Positions 1 through 7,457 of a stretch of 22,052 nt of DNA are shown in pieces (position 1 is the stretch's first letter; each line of letters begins with the position of its first letter). The position numbers and the translations under genes were made by a program. The notes beneath the pieces are model-generated. The model saw nothing but the letters and a program-made list of their open reading frames with translations, had not been told where the DNA came from and did no database searches. The DNA is from a virus, in IMG/VR virus record IMGVR_UViG_3300037963_006066, positions 1 through 22,052 of that record; one strand, given 5' to 3'.

Positions 1-1062
1 AATGCCTTCGTCTACAACAATGTTACCCGCACCACTAGCTGCTGATATAACACCACTACCTACATTCATACCACCACTGGTATTGATACGAACTTGGCTT
101 GCAAGTGAACCACCACTTCCACCAGTGGCAAAATCAATTATACCACTCTCAAATATTTTAATTCGTCCATGAGCATTATTATCAATTCCGTGAGTAGATA
201 CAACAAAGTCTCCAGAAGTATTTGTAATTGAAACTTCTCTTGTATCTGAACCATCCTTTAATCTAATAGAAGGATTAGTGGAGTCATTTGAATTACCTTG
301 AACTACGAGAAATGCATCAGGATTATCACTTCCAATTCCAACTTTACCATCAGATGATATACGAACTTTTTCAGATTCTGTTCCCGAATCTGAAGTCCTA
401 AATGCGAGTGAAGCAGAAGTACTGCTAACACCACCAGCAGTAAGAGTGGGAACACCGCTGTCAATACCTAAACTTATAAATTCACTGCTTTCATCGGCAC
501 CAGTTGCCAAAATAATGTTTGCACTATCAGAACCTTGGTGAACACGCAGTTTGTTTGTATTTGTTGTTGTTCCAATACTGCAGTTGCCATCACTCCCGAC
601 GCGAAGTCTTTCTGAATTATTTACATAACAATTTAGATTATTATCATTATGGTCATATCTAACCGCACCAATAAATGAATCATCAGTATCGCCAAAAGCA
701 ATACCACCCACTTTATCACTTGGCGATAAAACTTTTATATATCCATTATTATTTCTCTCAAAAATAGCAATATCATTTGATTGTGCTGCAACATTGGAAC
801 CTAAGTGAGACTCTACAACCCTCAAAGATGTATCTGGATTATCAGTTCCTATACCAACATTACCACCAGTGACGTGAATACCGTTCTGGAATGTGGATAG
901 ACCAACAGAATCAATATTTGTTACGTCTTCATAAGTCAATGTACCACCAATTGATACACCACCGCTAAAGGTAGTGAAACCAGTGACAGTCAGACCCTTG
1001 GGACAATCAGGCGCACCAGTATCAAAATGATTTACGATCTCATTTACTTGGATCTTAGACAT
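1..1062 (-). CDS. Tail-fibre-like structural protein, C-terminus beyond window
   Basis: An open frame of 354 codons runs from an ATG at 1062 to the left edge with no stop, so the C-terminus is missing. The start (MSKIQVNEIVNHFDTGAP) resembles the N-termini of three other fibres here. A shaft follows: a 'GGTLTYEDVTNIDSVG' module at about residues 38-53, then 'VGIGTDNPDTSLRV', a 'GGIAFGD...GAVRYDH' segment near 120-150, and 'SERLRVGSDG' and 'KVGIGSDNPDAFLVV' repeats. These are beta-rich modules known from marine phage fibres, with many Gly, Ser, Thr, Asn and Asp. There is no signal peptide or membrane segment. A late promoter lies about 20 bases upstream, at the end of the small gene before it, so it is probably its own transcription unit. 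A distal host-contact fibre is inferred; the tip that would define its specificity is outside the window. Confidence 0.85.
   Translation of the reverse strand, partial: MSKIQVNEIVNHFDTGAPDCPKGLTVTGFTTFSGGVSIGGTLTYEDVTNIDSVGLSTFQNGIHVTGGNVGIGTDNPDTSLRVVESHLGSNVAAQSNDIAIFERNNNGYIKVLSPSDKVGGIAFGDTDDSFIGAVRYDHNDNNLNCYVNNSERLRVGSDGNCSIGTTTNTNKLRVHQGSDSANIILATGADESSEFISLGIDSGVPTLTAGGVSSTSASLAFRTSDSGTESEKVRISSDGKVGIGSDNPDAFLVVQGNSNDSTNPSIRLKDGSDTREVSITNTSGDFVVSTHGIDNNAHGRIKIFESGIIDFATGGSGGSLASQVRINTSGGMNVGSGVISAASGAGNIVVDEGI
902..955 (-). repeat. 'TYEDV..DSVG' shaft module, copy 1 of 3
   Basis: Encodes GGTLTYEDVTNIDSVG in the truncated fibre at the left edge. It differs from 4135-4188 at 10 of 54 positions by eye. 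Confidence 0.65.
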
Positions 1063-1081
1063 ATCACTTAGACTTTTTAGT

Positions 1082-1089
1082 TATTTATT
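1082..1089 (-). promoter_or_regulatory. T4-type late promoter (AATAAATA)
   Basis: On the minus strand this reads GAATAAATAACTAAAAAG (1073-1090). The AATAAATA core matches the T4 late-promoter -10 consensus (TATAAATA, NATAAATA in cyanophages). It overlaps the stop codon of the 53-residue gene (1085-1087) and ends about 20 bases before the ATG at 1062. Confidence 0.7.
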
Positions 1090-1246
1090 CAGTATCAGCA
1101 GGTAGTGGTGTATTACCTTCCGCTAACCATTCTTGAAATGGTGGGTGTTCTTCTGTACAGGATAACCGAATTACTCCATCGTCATCAATACGAGCATAAA
1201 TTTGTGGACGGTTAGGATTAATTTTTGGAAGTTTTTTGTAGTTCAT
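1085..1246 (-). CDS. Small 53-residue protein, tail-assembly-chaperone-like
   Basis: The ATG at 1246-1244 overlaps the TGA of the upstream 455-residue gene in an ATGA arrangement, which points to translational coupling. No clear Shine-Dalgarno is visible. The 53-residue product begins MNYKKLPKINPNRPQIYARI, carries a 'DDDGVIRLSC' segment and ends in 'EEHPPFQEWLAEGNTPLPAD'. The ending 'W-L-A-E-G-N-T-P-x-P-A-D' recurs in small proteins encoded right after phage tail-fibre genes, some annotated as tail-fibre assembly proteins or chaperones. That is recalled family knowledge, not a search result. It is rich in Pro and acidic residues and has no membrane segment. The inferred role is folding, trimerisation or capping of the 455-residue fibre encoded just before it. 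It could instead be a short virion component. The gene is real on coupling, coding pattern and motif; the function is moderate to weak. Confidence 0.75.
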   Translation of the reverse strand: MNYKKLPKINPNRPQIYARIDDDGVIRLSCTEEHPPFQEWLAEGNTPLPADTE

Positions 1247-2610
1247 AGTTCTGCAGTAAATGCTAGATAGGTGCCATTGGAATTTGATTCTAGGGCATTT
1301 CCCTGCCCAGCGGTCAAACCCGATCCAGTATCAGCTTGAATTTCAGCAGTGTTCGTAGTGGTAGAGTTGAGCGCTGGAACACCACTACAAGCGGTTTCTG
1401 TAGTTCCGTGGTAAATACGATAGTTTGCTGCTGTTCCTGTCTGTTCAAGTGCAGTTGGTGCAACTCTCATAGTGACAGGGAAGTGAAGGATATTTCTCGT
1501 ATGTCTCGTATTCTGATTGTATCCATTGGCAAACGTATCCCCACTATCAGCAATTAACTTGTAATAATACCTCTGACACCTAGCAAGTTCATCAGTATAA
1601 GGACGATGTTCGAATGGAGTGGCTCTTTCGCCGACTTCTAATTGAACTCCTGTAAGATAAAATGTATTTGCAATAGTGTCAAAGAAATTGATTGGACTAT
1701 CATCTCTTGACATGAATTGTCCCGCATTCCATTGATCTACACTACTTGTCTGGAAATCAGATCCAAATGTTCCCCATCTTATTCTAATACCAGTAGTATT
1801 GTCTGTTTTCCATGTTCCACTAGTGTCACCAGGAATAGTACATTCCTTTCTTTCCCAGGTGTCTGCAGAATCGATTGTAAAAGTTTTTACATAAGATCTA
1901 TTATTAGCACTATTTACAAATGCAACTGATGTGTTTCCAGTTTTATTTGATCTAACATAAAATGATAATGTTACAGTCTGAGCATCTGCTGTACCCCAAT
2001 TAAGATGTGCAGAATCTAAACCTTCTACTCTATATTCATGTTTATACTGAGCAGATGCATCAAGTGAAGTATCTGCTGATGTTACATCAACTCTTAATGC
2101 ACTTGAAAATCCATTAGGTGATGTAGCAGTTTGAATACCAGTACCACCACCTGATGTAGTTCCAGCATTTGAAAAAAGAAATCTATCTGTCGGCCGATCA
2201 TCATCACCAATTGCAAAAGCTGTGGTCCCGTGTTGCGCCACTTGCATCGCACCGTTGATAATCAGGTTACGATTACTTAATGCACCAGCAGATGGATAAG
2301 TAAGACCATTTATAGTGTTAATACCAGTGATAGTTCCATCAGTACCATTCAAGGTGACTGATGCGGTGCCAACAGTTAAGATACCAGTAATCCTTGCATC
2401 ACCAGTGACAACCAACTCAGTCGTAGCACCACCAACAACTACATTAGATAAAGTTGATATACCACTTGAATTAATATTACCCGTAATATTACCCACAAAA
2501 CTTGTTGCTGTTACAACACCAGAGACATTGATACCCCCACCTATTCCAAGTTGAATAGACGGTGAAGTGGCATCTAAGTGCTCAATATTATTTGTCTTGA
2601 GAGTACTCAT
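1243..2610 (-). CDS. Putative receptor-binding tail fibre with jelly-roll-like tip
   Basis: 455 residues. Residues 1-110 are a beta-rich shaft: the N-terminus MSTLKTNNIEHLDATSPS resembles the docking-like start of its neighbours, followed by 'NVSGVVTATSFVGN' and 'VVTGDARITGILTVG' segments. At about residue 113 'NRNLIINGAMQVAQHG' opens a separate tip module. It continues through 'PTDRFLF', 'VTLSFYVRSNKTGN', 'SADTWERKECTIPGDTSGTW' and 'TGVQLEVGERATPFEHRPY' to 'RCQRYYYKL'. This module is widespread in phage fibre tips and looks like a carbohydrate-binding jelly roll. I infer that it binds host surface glycans. The last 100 or so residues after RYYYKL are Thr/Ala/Asn-rich. A GATAAATA late promoter lies just upstream, overlapping the previous stop codon, and the 53-residue gene is coupled downstream. 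The module is recognised with good confidence; the ligand is unknown. Confidence 0.85.
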   Translation of the reverse strand: MSTLKTNNIEHLDATSPSIQLGIGGGINVSGVVTATSFVGNITGNINSSGISTLSNVVVGGATTELVVTGDARITGILTVGTASVTLNGTDGTITGINTINGLTYPSAGALSNRNLIINGAMQVAQHGTTAFAIGDDDRPTDRFLFSNAGTTSGGGTGIQTATSPNGFSSALRVDVTSADTSLDASAQYKHEYRVEGLDSAHLNWGTADAQTVTLSFYVRSNKTGNTSVAFVNSANNRSYVKTFTIDSADTWERKECTIPGDTSGTWKTDNTTGIRIRWGTFGSDFQTSSVDQWNAGQFMSRDDSPINFFDTIANTFYLTGVQLEVGERATPFEHRPYTDELARCQRYYYKLIADSGDTFANGYNQNTRHTRNILHFPVTMRVAPTALEQTGTAANYRIYHGTTETACSGVPALNSTTTNTAEIQADTGSGLTAGQGNALESNSNGTYLAFTAEL

Positions 2611-2627
2611 GTCTATCTACTTTTAAT

Positions 2628-2635
2628 TATTTATC
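2628..2635 (-). promoter_or_regulatory. T4-type late promoter (GATAAATA)
   Basis: The minus strand reads TGATAAATAATTAAAAG. The TGA stop of the 541-residue fibre gene (2636-2634) forms the first bases of the promoter. The ATG it serves is at 2610, about 18 bases downstream. Confidence 0.7.
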
Positions 2636-2963
2636 AGTTACCTTCAAGAGCGTCTACTCTTGCTTTAAGAGATTCAATCTCGGATATTGCTTCTTGAAGT
2701 GCAGCGGTTAATAATGGAGTTACCTTACCGTAATCCATACCTTGCATAGCAGGAACTTCACTTCCATCTTCTTCAACTCTCATCTGGTCTTTAGTTCCTG
2801 TAACGGCGTAAGGAACAACTGTTGATGCTTCGTGAGCCAAAAACCCGTCAATAGGATTATTTTCTGGGTCGTCGATTAAATTAAAACTCTTTGGTTGAAG
2901 TTGTTTTAACCTATCAATAGCACCTGTTAAGGATACAACATTCTCTTTAAGGCGATAATCAGA
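2634..2963 (-). other. S74 intramolecular chaperone domain with predicted self-cleavage site
   Basis: This codes for the last 109 residues of the 541-residue fibre, starting at Ser433 (codon 2963-2961). The sequence SDYRLKEN puts the catalytic Ser at 433 and Lys at 438, the same +5 spacing as the Ser911/Lys916 dyad of phage K1F endosialidase. 'DGFLAHEAS' and a final coiled coil (about residues 515-540, 'AISEIESLKARVDALEG') complete the family pattern. From family knowledge, the domain trimerises the fibre and then releases itself by cleavage just before the Ser. Confidence 0.85.
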
Positions 2964-4259
2964 GCCTGTGTTATAAGCAATTTGAGTACCAGCACCGTTC
3001 AATTCAATAGATGAAATACTAACCCCGTTCTTAAAAAAGTTGATGAAACGAGAGTCGTCACTTGTGTCCCAGTCAAACCTGTTTAAATACATGTTTGCCC
3101 AACCATTATCAGAGTCAGTCGTAAGAATTACTGCTCCACCAGAGGAACCAGAGTCTCTCCTAAAAAGAAAGTTGCCGTTACCAGATGTTTGTCCGTAGTT
3201 TGAATTCCCATAATCAGCTGGGTCACCCATGTATACATTATTGTTACTATCAATCGAGACCGATTCGGCATCATTGACGAAAAAGTCCATTGAGTTATTA
3301 GAATGATCATATCTAATACGACCTTCATTAAAGTCATCATCACCAAAGTTCAATATAGAATGTCCTGTACCATTATTATTTGACTTAATAGTCAACATTG
3401 TATCAGCTTGACCACTAGGTCCATTAACGCGCATGGCTTCTGCAGCATCATTAAATGTGTCGGTGTTAATACCAATCCTGCCGGTATTGTCAATAAACAT
3501 CCGCTGGGCCGAACTTACATAAAACTGTAATTCATGAGCCAAAGTGGTATATCTAATTTCACCTGGATAAGTAGAGCCATCTTCACTAAAACGTACCCGA
3601 CAAGATTCATTGGTATTACATTCAATATCAAAGAAGGTGTGTTCATTTCCTGTAGCACCATTCTTAATGTATAATGCTGTTGCAGAGTCAGCAAAAGCAG
3701 TTGTGTTTATACCAACTCGTCCTGAGCTGTCGATGCGCATACGCTCGACACCATCAGCTACACCAAACGCCATTGCGTTAACGGAGTGTAAATATTGTAT
3801 AATTCCTTCGTATTCGTCTGTTCCTGAAGTACCATCAGAGAAATAGATATTACCTTGACTTGATATACCAGATCTAATCGTGAGTCCACAATCTGCTGTA
3901 TCTGCAATCGTTAAGTTATCGGCATAATCTGCATAACCTTCAGTTACTGTCCCGATGGCGACCCTTTGGTTTTGGTCAATAACCATCGCAAGATGTGGAC
4001 CACCACCAGTATAGATGTTAAGTTTATTATTGGAATCACTTATTAATCTAGAATAACTACCATTACCCGTATGTTGTATTCTTACCTCGGCAGGATTACC
4101 CTGAACAATAATACTATTTCTTGCGGTGATGACACCAACAGAATCAACGTTTGATACATCTTCATAAGTGACTGTACCAGCGATCGAAACAGCCTGATCG
4201 AAGGAATAACTTGTGCTTGCTCCAGTAATTGCACCAGAACCTGAGATAGTAATTGACAT
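2634..4259 (-). CDS. Tail fibre/spike with C-terminal S74 auto-cleaving chaperone
   Basis: 541 residues. The N-terminus (MSITISGSGAITGASTSYSF) leads into a 'GTVTYEDVSNVDSVGVITAR' module at residues 29-48. About four imperfect repeats of 75-85 residues follow, each with a 'G.I.F.D....G.IRY.H..N.M.F.V' beta segment, an 'ERMRIDSSGRVGIN' or 'QRMFIDNTGRIGIN' turn and a 'DSATALYIKNG' linker. The C-terminal S74 domain begins at Ser433 and ends in a coiled coil. Such fibres are trimeric; the chaperone part is removed after folding, leaving a mature fibre of about 432 residues. It starts 10 bases after the 183-residue gene, with a strong AAGGAG site and no promoter between them, so the two are co-expressed. 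I see no enzymatic domain, so adhesion rather than glycan cleavage is inferred. Confidence 0.88.
   Translation of the reverse strand: MSITISGSGAITGASTSYSFDQAVSIAGTVTYEDVSNVDSVGVITARNSIIVQGNPAEVRIQHTGNGSYSRLISDSNNKLNIYTGGGPHLAMVIDQNQRVAIGTVTEGYADYADNLTIADTADCGLTIRSGISSQGNIYFSDGTSGTDEYEGIIQYLHSVNAMAFGVADGVERMRIDSSGRVGINTTAFADSATALYIKNGATGNEHTFFDIECNTNESCRVRFSEDGSTYPGEIRYTTLAHELQFYVSSAQRMFIDNTGRIGINTDTFNDAAEAMRVNGPSGQADTMLTIKSNNNGTGHSILNFGDDDFNEGRIRYDHSNNSMDFFVNDAESVSIDSNNNVYMGDPADYGNSNYGQTSGNGNFLFRRDSGSSGGAVILTTDSDNGWANMYLNRFDWDTSDDSRFINFFKNGVSISSIELNGAGTQIAYNTGSDYRLKENVVSLTGAIDRLKQLQPKSFNLIDDPENNPIDGFLAHEASTVVPYAVTGTKDQMRVEEDGSEVPAMQGMDYGKVTPLLTAALQEAISEIESLKARVDALEGN
4135..4188 (-). repeat. 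'TYEDV..DSVG' shaft module, copy 2 of 3
   Basis: This 54-base stretch encodes AGTVTYEDVSNVDSVG. It matches 902-955 at 44 of 54 bases by eye and is also similar to 7835-7888. The three copies lie in three different fibre genes, near the N-terminus in two of them and about residue 315 in the third. Confidence 0.65.
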
Positions 4260-4265
4260 TAGTTA

Positions 4266-4271
4266 CTCCTT
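4266..4271 (-). promoter_or_regulatory. Strong ribosome binding site for the S74 fibre
   Basis: The minus strand reads TAAGGAGTAACTAATG. The AAGGAG lies six bases before the ATG at 4259 and overlaps the TAA stop of the 183-residue gene (4272-4270). This fixes the fibre start and suggests coupled translation. Confidence 0.75.
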
Positions 4272-4821
4272 ACAGAACGACCCATCTTTGTGTACCAGGG
4301 ATAGTAACCGTGGCACCCGCAGATACAGTTACTGGGCCAACACTTACTGCGCTATAACCAGATGTTAAACTATAACTGGTAGTTACAGTTCTTTGATTTT
4401 CTTGGAAGACCTTATCAGATCCACCACCTCTTGCACCACCAGAGATTGCAATATCAATAGAACCATCACCCTTCAATGAGACTGTATTACCAACACCAGT
4501 GAAGTTTAAAGTAGAGGATCTTCCAATTAATGATCCAGCAGATTCAATACCAACACGGTCATCAATACTGAGGACACTGAAGGTGTCAAGAATTTCAAAT
4601 ACAACTTCATCATTCGCTTGACAAGACTCATTCAGAGTAACAGTGCTTCCATCAGCAGCAGTGAAGTCAAGGTTTTCACTTAGACGAACACCATTTTTAA
4701 ATACAGCAAGTTTTCCTACTGTATATCCGTCAGTAATCGTGAACAAGGTTTGACCTGCGGTTGCGTCAAACCTAGGAGTTCTAAAATTATTCTGACTTGA
4801 TATAGGATTTCCAATCGCCAT
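4270..4821 (-). CDS. Small fibre-associated structural protein (183 residues)
   Basis: The start MAIGNPISSQNNFRTPRFD leads into a compact beta domain at about residues 18-80. Its pattern is 'FDATAGQTLFTI..GYTVGKLAVFKNGVRLSENLDF', 'DGSTVTLNESCQANDEVVFEI', a unit common in phage tail-fibre neck and connector regions. A 'GIESAGSLIGRSSTLNFTGVGN' linker follows, then a Gly-rich stretch near 130 (GGARGGGSD). The C-terminus is a beta module 'VGPVTVSAGATVTIPGTQRW', often seen ending marine phage structural proteins. The 211-residue product of 6268-6903 has the same order of modules and looks like a diverged paralogue. It is first in a two-gene unit with the S74 fibre and follows a late promoter, so it may be that fibre's connector or cap. 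Virion location is inferred; no enzymatic motif is visible. Confidence 0.8.
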   Translation of the reverse strand: MAIGNPISSQNNFRTPRFDATAGQTLFTITDGYTVGKLAVFKNGVRLSENLDFTAADGSTVTLNESCQANDEVVFEILDTFSVLSIDDRVGIESAGSLIGRSSTLNFTGVGNTVSLKGDGSIDIAISGGARGGGSDKVFQENQRTVTTSYSLTSGYSAVSVGPVTVSAGATVTIPGTQRWVVL

Positions 4822-4837
4822 TGTAAACCTTTTTAGT

Positions 4838-4845
4838 TATTTATT
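4838..4845 (-). promoter_or_regulatory. T4-type late promoter (AATAAATA)
   Basis: The minus strand reads TAATAAATAACTAAAAAGG, ending close to an AAGG site ahead of the ATG at 4821. Its 18 bases are nearly the same as those before the genes starting at 1062 and 7430. It drives the 183-residue and S74-fibre pair. Confidence 0.72.
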
Positions 4846-4853
4846 AGATTGCT

Positions 4854-6242
4854 TTATGCAGCACTATATTGAAGACTAAATTGTACCATCATACTATTAT
4901 TAGCTTGGCTAACAATATTAGTGTTGGTAACAGCATCAATCTCATAGTTCAATAAAGTACAGAAAGTTACGTTTTGTCTAGCTTGTATTGCGTGAGGACA
5001 GTTGTTAGTGTTACCCCAAACAGGAACTCTTAACGACCCGATATTGTCTGCGTTATCACCATTAGTTCTTGCTACATTAGTAAACGGTAAACCTCCAATA
5101 CACAAAGTGTCACCACTTGATCTGTTAGATGTATCAATATTAGAACATCTAGCACATCCATTTACAGTAACTATACTTCCAATTTTGACATATCGTGCGC
5201 CAGTATCTGTGTGATAAGTAACGGAAGTAAAGTCGCCATTATTTGAAGTAAATGTAGGTTCCCAAGTGCCCTCCTCATAATCATCTAAAAGTTCCGAATC
5301 TACATTTGGTCCATCAGTAGCGGAAGCAGAGAAGTCAATACCGTGACCACTCGCTACGACTAGGTTTCCATCTGTTATATTAACATTACCATCATGATTA
5401 ATACGAAGTCTCTCTGCATTTGTTACTCCAGTTGTGAAATAAATGTCACGATTTTCAAAAGTTTTTATGTAAGAATCTACTGAACCATCAATACCAATAT
5501 GCAAACCATCATTTGCAGTGAATGCAGTATTTCCCTGTTGAATGACTAATGCATTAAATGCTGCTGAAGCATTCTGAGTAAGAGAAAGTAATCCGTGACC
5601 ATTTGCATTTGAGTTGTTATCCCCTATATGTACAGAGCCTGCAGAACCTACACGAATTCTTTCAGTACTTGCAGTTTCAAATCGCATACTGTTATCAGTA
5701 TGCACATACCTGATACTACCTGCCTCATGATCACCAGCGTCACCAAAATATATTCTACCAGTTGTTGCAGATAAAATTGAAATACCACTATCTACATCAC
5801 CAGTATCAATAACTAGATTATCAGCATCTGCATCAGGTGCTACAGTTGTACTACCACCAATTTTTACTTGACCATTAGCATTTACACGAAGTCTTTCATT
5901 GTTACTGGCGTCATCAATTACAAAATGATCAGCAGCGGGTAGTCTTAATTTAAAGAGAGACCCAGTATATCTTAATCCACCAAATCTATCTCCACCATCT
6001 CTGTAAAATCTTAATTCTTGGTCAGAACCTTGAATGTCAAGTTTTGATCTTGGATCATCAGTTCCTACACCAATAGAACTTCCAGTACCAACGACGTGTA
6101 AACTAGTCGATACAGTGGTTATACCCGAAAATGACACTCCACCACCAACATGTAAATCCCCTGTGACTGTAGTCACACCCGTCAGCACTGGTCCATGAGT
6201 ACCAGTTCTTCCTGTAATCGAGTTTACATTAATTGCTGACAT
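4854..6242 (-). CDS. Tail fibre with C-terminal 'DDYEEGTW' domain
   Basis: 462 residues. The N-terminus MSAINVNSITGRTGTHGPVL shares the 'MS.I.VN.I......GP' pattern with neighbouring fibres and is followed by 'GVTTVTGDLHVGGG'. The shaft has 'IGVGTDDPRSKLDIQG', 'DNLVIDTGDVDSGISI', 'GRIYFGDAGDHEAGSIRYVH' and 'ERIRVGSAGSVHIGDN' segments. From about residue 316, 'LLDDYEEGTWEPTFTSNNGD' begins a C-terminal domain. It continues with 'ARYVKIGSIVTVNG' and 'GLPFTNVA' and is found at the tip of many phage fibres. Here it carries five cysteines (NGCARCS, LCIGG, NNCPHA, TFCTLL), many for a fibre tip. It has its own late promoter at 6262. A host-recognition role is inferred from the distal domain; the ligand is unknown. 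Confidence 0.85.
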   Translation of the reverse strand: MSAINVNSITGRTGTHGPVLTGVTTVTGDLHVGGGVSFSGITTVSTSLHVVGTGSSIGVGTDDPRSKLDIQGSDQELRFYRDGGDRFGGLRYTGSLFKLRLPAADHFVIDDASNNERLRVNANGQVKIGGSTTVAPDADADNLVIDTGDVDSGISILSATTGRIYFGDAGDHEAGSIRYVHTDNSMRFETASTERIRVGSAGSVHIGDNNSNANGHGLLSLTQNASAAFNALVIQQGNTAFTANDGLHIGIDGSVDSYIKTFENRDIYFTTGVTNAERLRINHDGNVNITDGNLVVASGHGIDFSASATDGPNVDSELLDDYEEGTWEPTFTSNNGDFTSVTYHTDTGARYVKIGSIVTVNGCARCSNIDTSNRSSGDTLCIGGLPFTNVARTNGDNADNIGSLRVPVWGNTNNCPHAIQARQNVTFCTLLNYEIDAVTNTNIVSQANNSMMVQFSLQYSAA

Positions 6243-6261
6243 TTCTTATATCTTTTAAAAG

Positions 6262-6269
6262 TATTTATC
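6262..6269 (-). promoter_or_regulatory. T4-type late promoter (GATAAATA)
   Basis: The minus strand reads TGATAAATACTTTTAAAAG. The TGA stop of the 211-residue gene (6270-6268) is part of the motif. The ATG served is at 6242, about 20 bases downstream. No strong Shine-Dalgarno follows, only AAGA near the start. Confidence 0.68.
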
Positions 6270-6903
6270 AGAGGTCACCCAACTGATACAAATCAGTTAC
6301 GAGTGTCTTACCAAGACCAACAGTAATTGAAGAACCTGTTGCAACAACAATTCTTGGTTCTTGAACTACAACATATGTATTGTGCTCACCAGCAACCGTT
6401 GTATTCAGATTGATGTCCTTGTCAACATAGACTGATGCATTGATATAACTAAATGGACTTGCTGTATTGTCAGGATATCTGATAGCGGTGCCAACACCAC
6501 CACCAGCACCACTTACCTCAACATTAATTTGACCTGCTGTCTGTGAGAATGTGGTTGCAGTTCCAACAAAATTTAATGTGCTTGCATCACCAATCGTTGT
6601 TCCATTAGAACTGATTCCAATAGAAGCGGAAGCAGCATTGAATGATTTATAAGATACTGCCTCAACTACATCACCAGGTTGTACGTGTGTTGTAAGTGTA
6701 AAATCTCTATTATTAGGAGCAACTGAATAGTCAATGCCCCTTATCTGTTTAGCACCGTTGATATAGACATCAAAATATAAGATGTCATAACCTGAGGCAA
6801 ATTCAAATGAGGTCTGAATTCCTGTAGGTTGATAAACTTGACGAGCAACAGTTACTGCTGAATCGCCAGGACTTCTTCCTATGTAACCGTTATTACCAAG
6901 CAT
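6268..6903 (-). CDS. Small fibre-associated structural protein (211 residues)
   Basis: The ATG at 6903-6901 shares one base with the upstream stop (TAATG), and an AGGAG at 6915-6911 gives a well-placed ribosome site, so translation is coupled. After 'MLGNNGYIGRSPGDSAVTVAR' comes a beta domain, 'QPTGIQTSFEFASGYDILYF', 'VYINGAKQIRGIDYSVAPNN', 'DFTLTTHVQPGDVVEAVSY'. This is the same unit as residues 18-80 of the 183-residue protein. An 'ASIGISSNGTTIGDASTLNF' linker, a Gly-rich hinge (GAGGGVG) and a C-terminal beta module ('VAGEHNTYVVVQEPRIVVAT', 'TVGLGKTL') follow. It is probably a virion connector or cap protein, paralogous to the product of 4270-4821 but with a different end. No enzymatic motif is seen. 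Confidence 0.8.
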   Translation of the reverse strand: MLGNNGYIGRSPGDSAVTVARQVYQPTGIQTSFEFASGYDILYFDVYINGAKQIRGIDYSVAPNNRDFTLTTHVQPGDVVEAVSYKSFNAASASIGISSNGTTIGDASTLNFVGTATTFSQTAGQINVEVSGAGGGVGTAIRYPDNTASPFSYINASVYVDKDINLNTTVAGEHNTYVVVQEPRIVVATGSSITVGLGKTLVTDLYQLGDL

Positions 6904-7430
6904 TAGGCGACTCCTGCAAGTACACTCAGATTAACATCAACGGCATCTGCGGTATTACAATAAACTCTAACTTGTTCAGCGTTCTGAAGAATTGTCTTAC
7001 CAGCGTCACTGATTACAAAAGAACTTCCCTGTGGAACAGGAATATTATTAGCAAGTAAAGTTAAAGTATTACCAACACCAACTTCAACAAAGATGTTGAT
7101 TGAGGCATCAGACAAGTTCGCAAATGTTCCTCCCACCAAGATAGATTTAGACGTTGCAGTAAATGCAGTTGTCACACCAAGGAAACTTACTGATTGTGCA
7201 GTTGCAGCGGTTGTATTTGTAGATGTTTTATCAAGTCTTACTTGACCAGCATCAATATGGGCAACTTTTGCACCACCTCTAAAGTGTGTGGTTCGAACCA
7301 GGTCACCAACAGCAACACTAGCAGTGGAGATACCAGTGATAATCGTGACACCAGCTCCAATACTTCCGTTTGAACTAGTGGTCACAATACCAGCAGCTCT
7401 TGTCAGTGAATTTGTAAATGACTCCGCCAT
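6903..7430 (-). CDS. Small virion structural protein (175 residues)
   Basis: A 175-residue, Ala/Thr/Val-rich protein beginning MAESFTNSLTRAAGIVTTSS. The first half has 'VTIITGISTASVAVGDLVRT' and 'GGAKVAHIDAGQVRLDKTST', which look like a small beta-barrel. The second half (about residues 105-175) has 'NTLTLLANNIPVPQGSSFVI', 'AGKTILQNAEQVRVYCNTAD' and 'VNLSVLAG'. That half matches the pattern of the 114-residue product of 8838-9182 ('ILQGFPVPS', 'AGKLVLESGDSLVISSSSAT', 'ISSVLETL'), so the two share a domain known in phage structural proteins. It is first in a two-gene unit with the 211-residue gene, behind a late promoter. I infer a tail or fibre accessory role; the exact position in the virion is unknown. 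Confidence 0.78.
   Translation of the reverse strand: MAESFTNSLTRAAGIVTTSSNGSIGAGVTIITGISTASVAVGDLVRTTHFRGGAKVAHIDAGQVRLDKTSTNTTAATAQSVSFLGVTTAFTATSKSILVGGTFANLSDASINIFVEVGVGNTLTLLANNIPVPQGSSFVISDAGKTILQNAEQVRVYCNTADAVDVNLSVLAGVA
6911..6915 (-). promoter_or_regulatory. Ribosome binding site inside the upstream gene
   Basis: AGGAG on the minus strand lies seven bases before the ATG at 6903, inside the last codons of the 175-residue gene. Together with the TAATG overlap it fixes the start of the 211-residue protein. Confidence 0.65.
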
Positions 7431-7449
7431 TGTATTAATACTTTTTAGT

Positions 7450-7457
7450 TATTTATT
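7450..7457 (-). promoter_or_regulatory. T4-type late promoter (AATAAATA)
   Basis: The minus strand reads TAATAAATAACTAAAAAG, and the TAA stop of the 458-residue fibre (7458-7456) supplies its first bases. It precedes the ATG at 7430 by about 20 bases and starts the 175/211-residue unit. Confidence 0.72.

Noticed and set aside
1243-2610. Diversity-generating retroelement acting on the fibre tip
   Set aside because: No reverse transcriptase, template repeat or C-type-lectin-like target with an adenine-rich variable end was seen.
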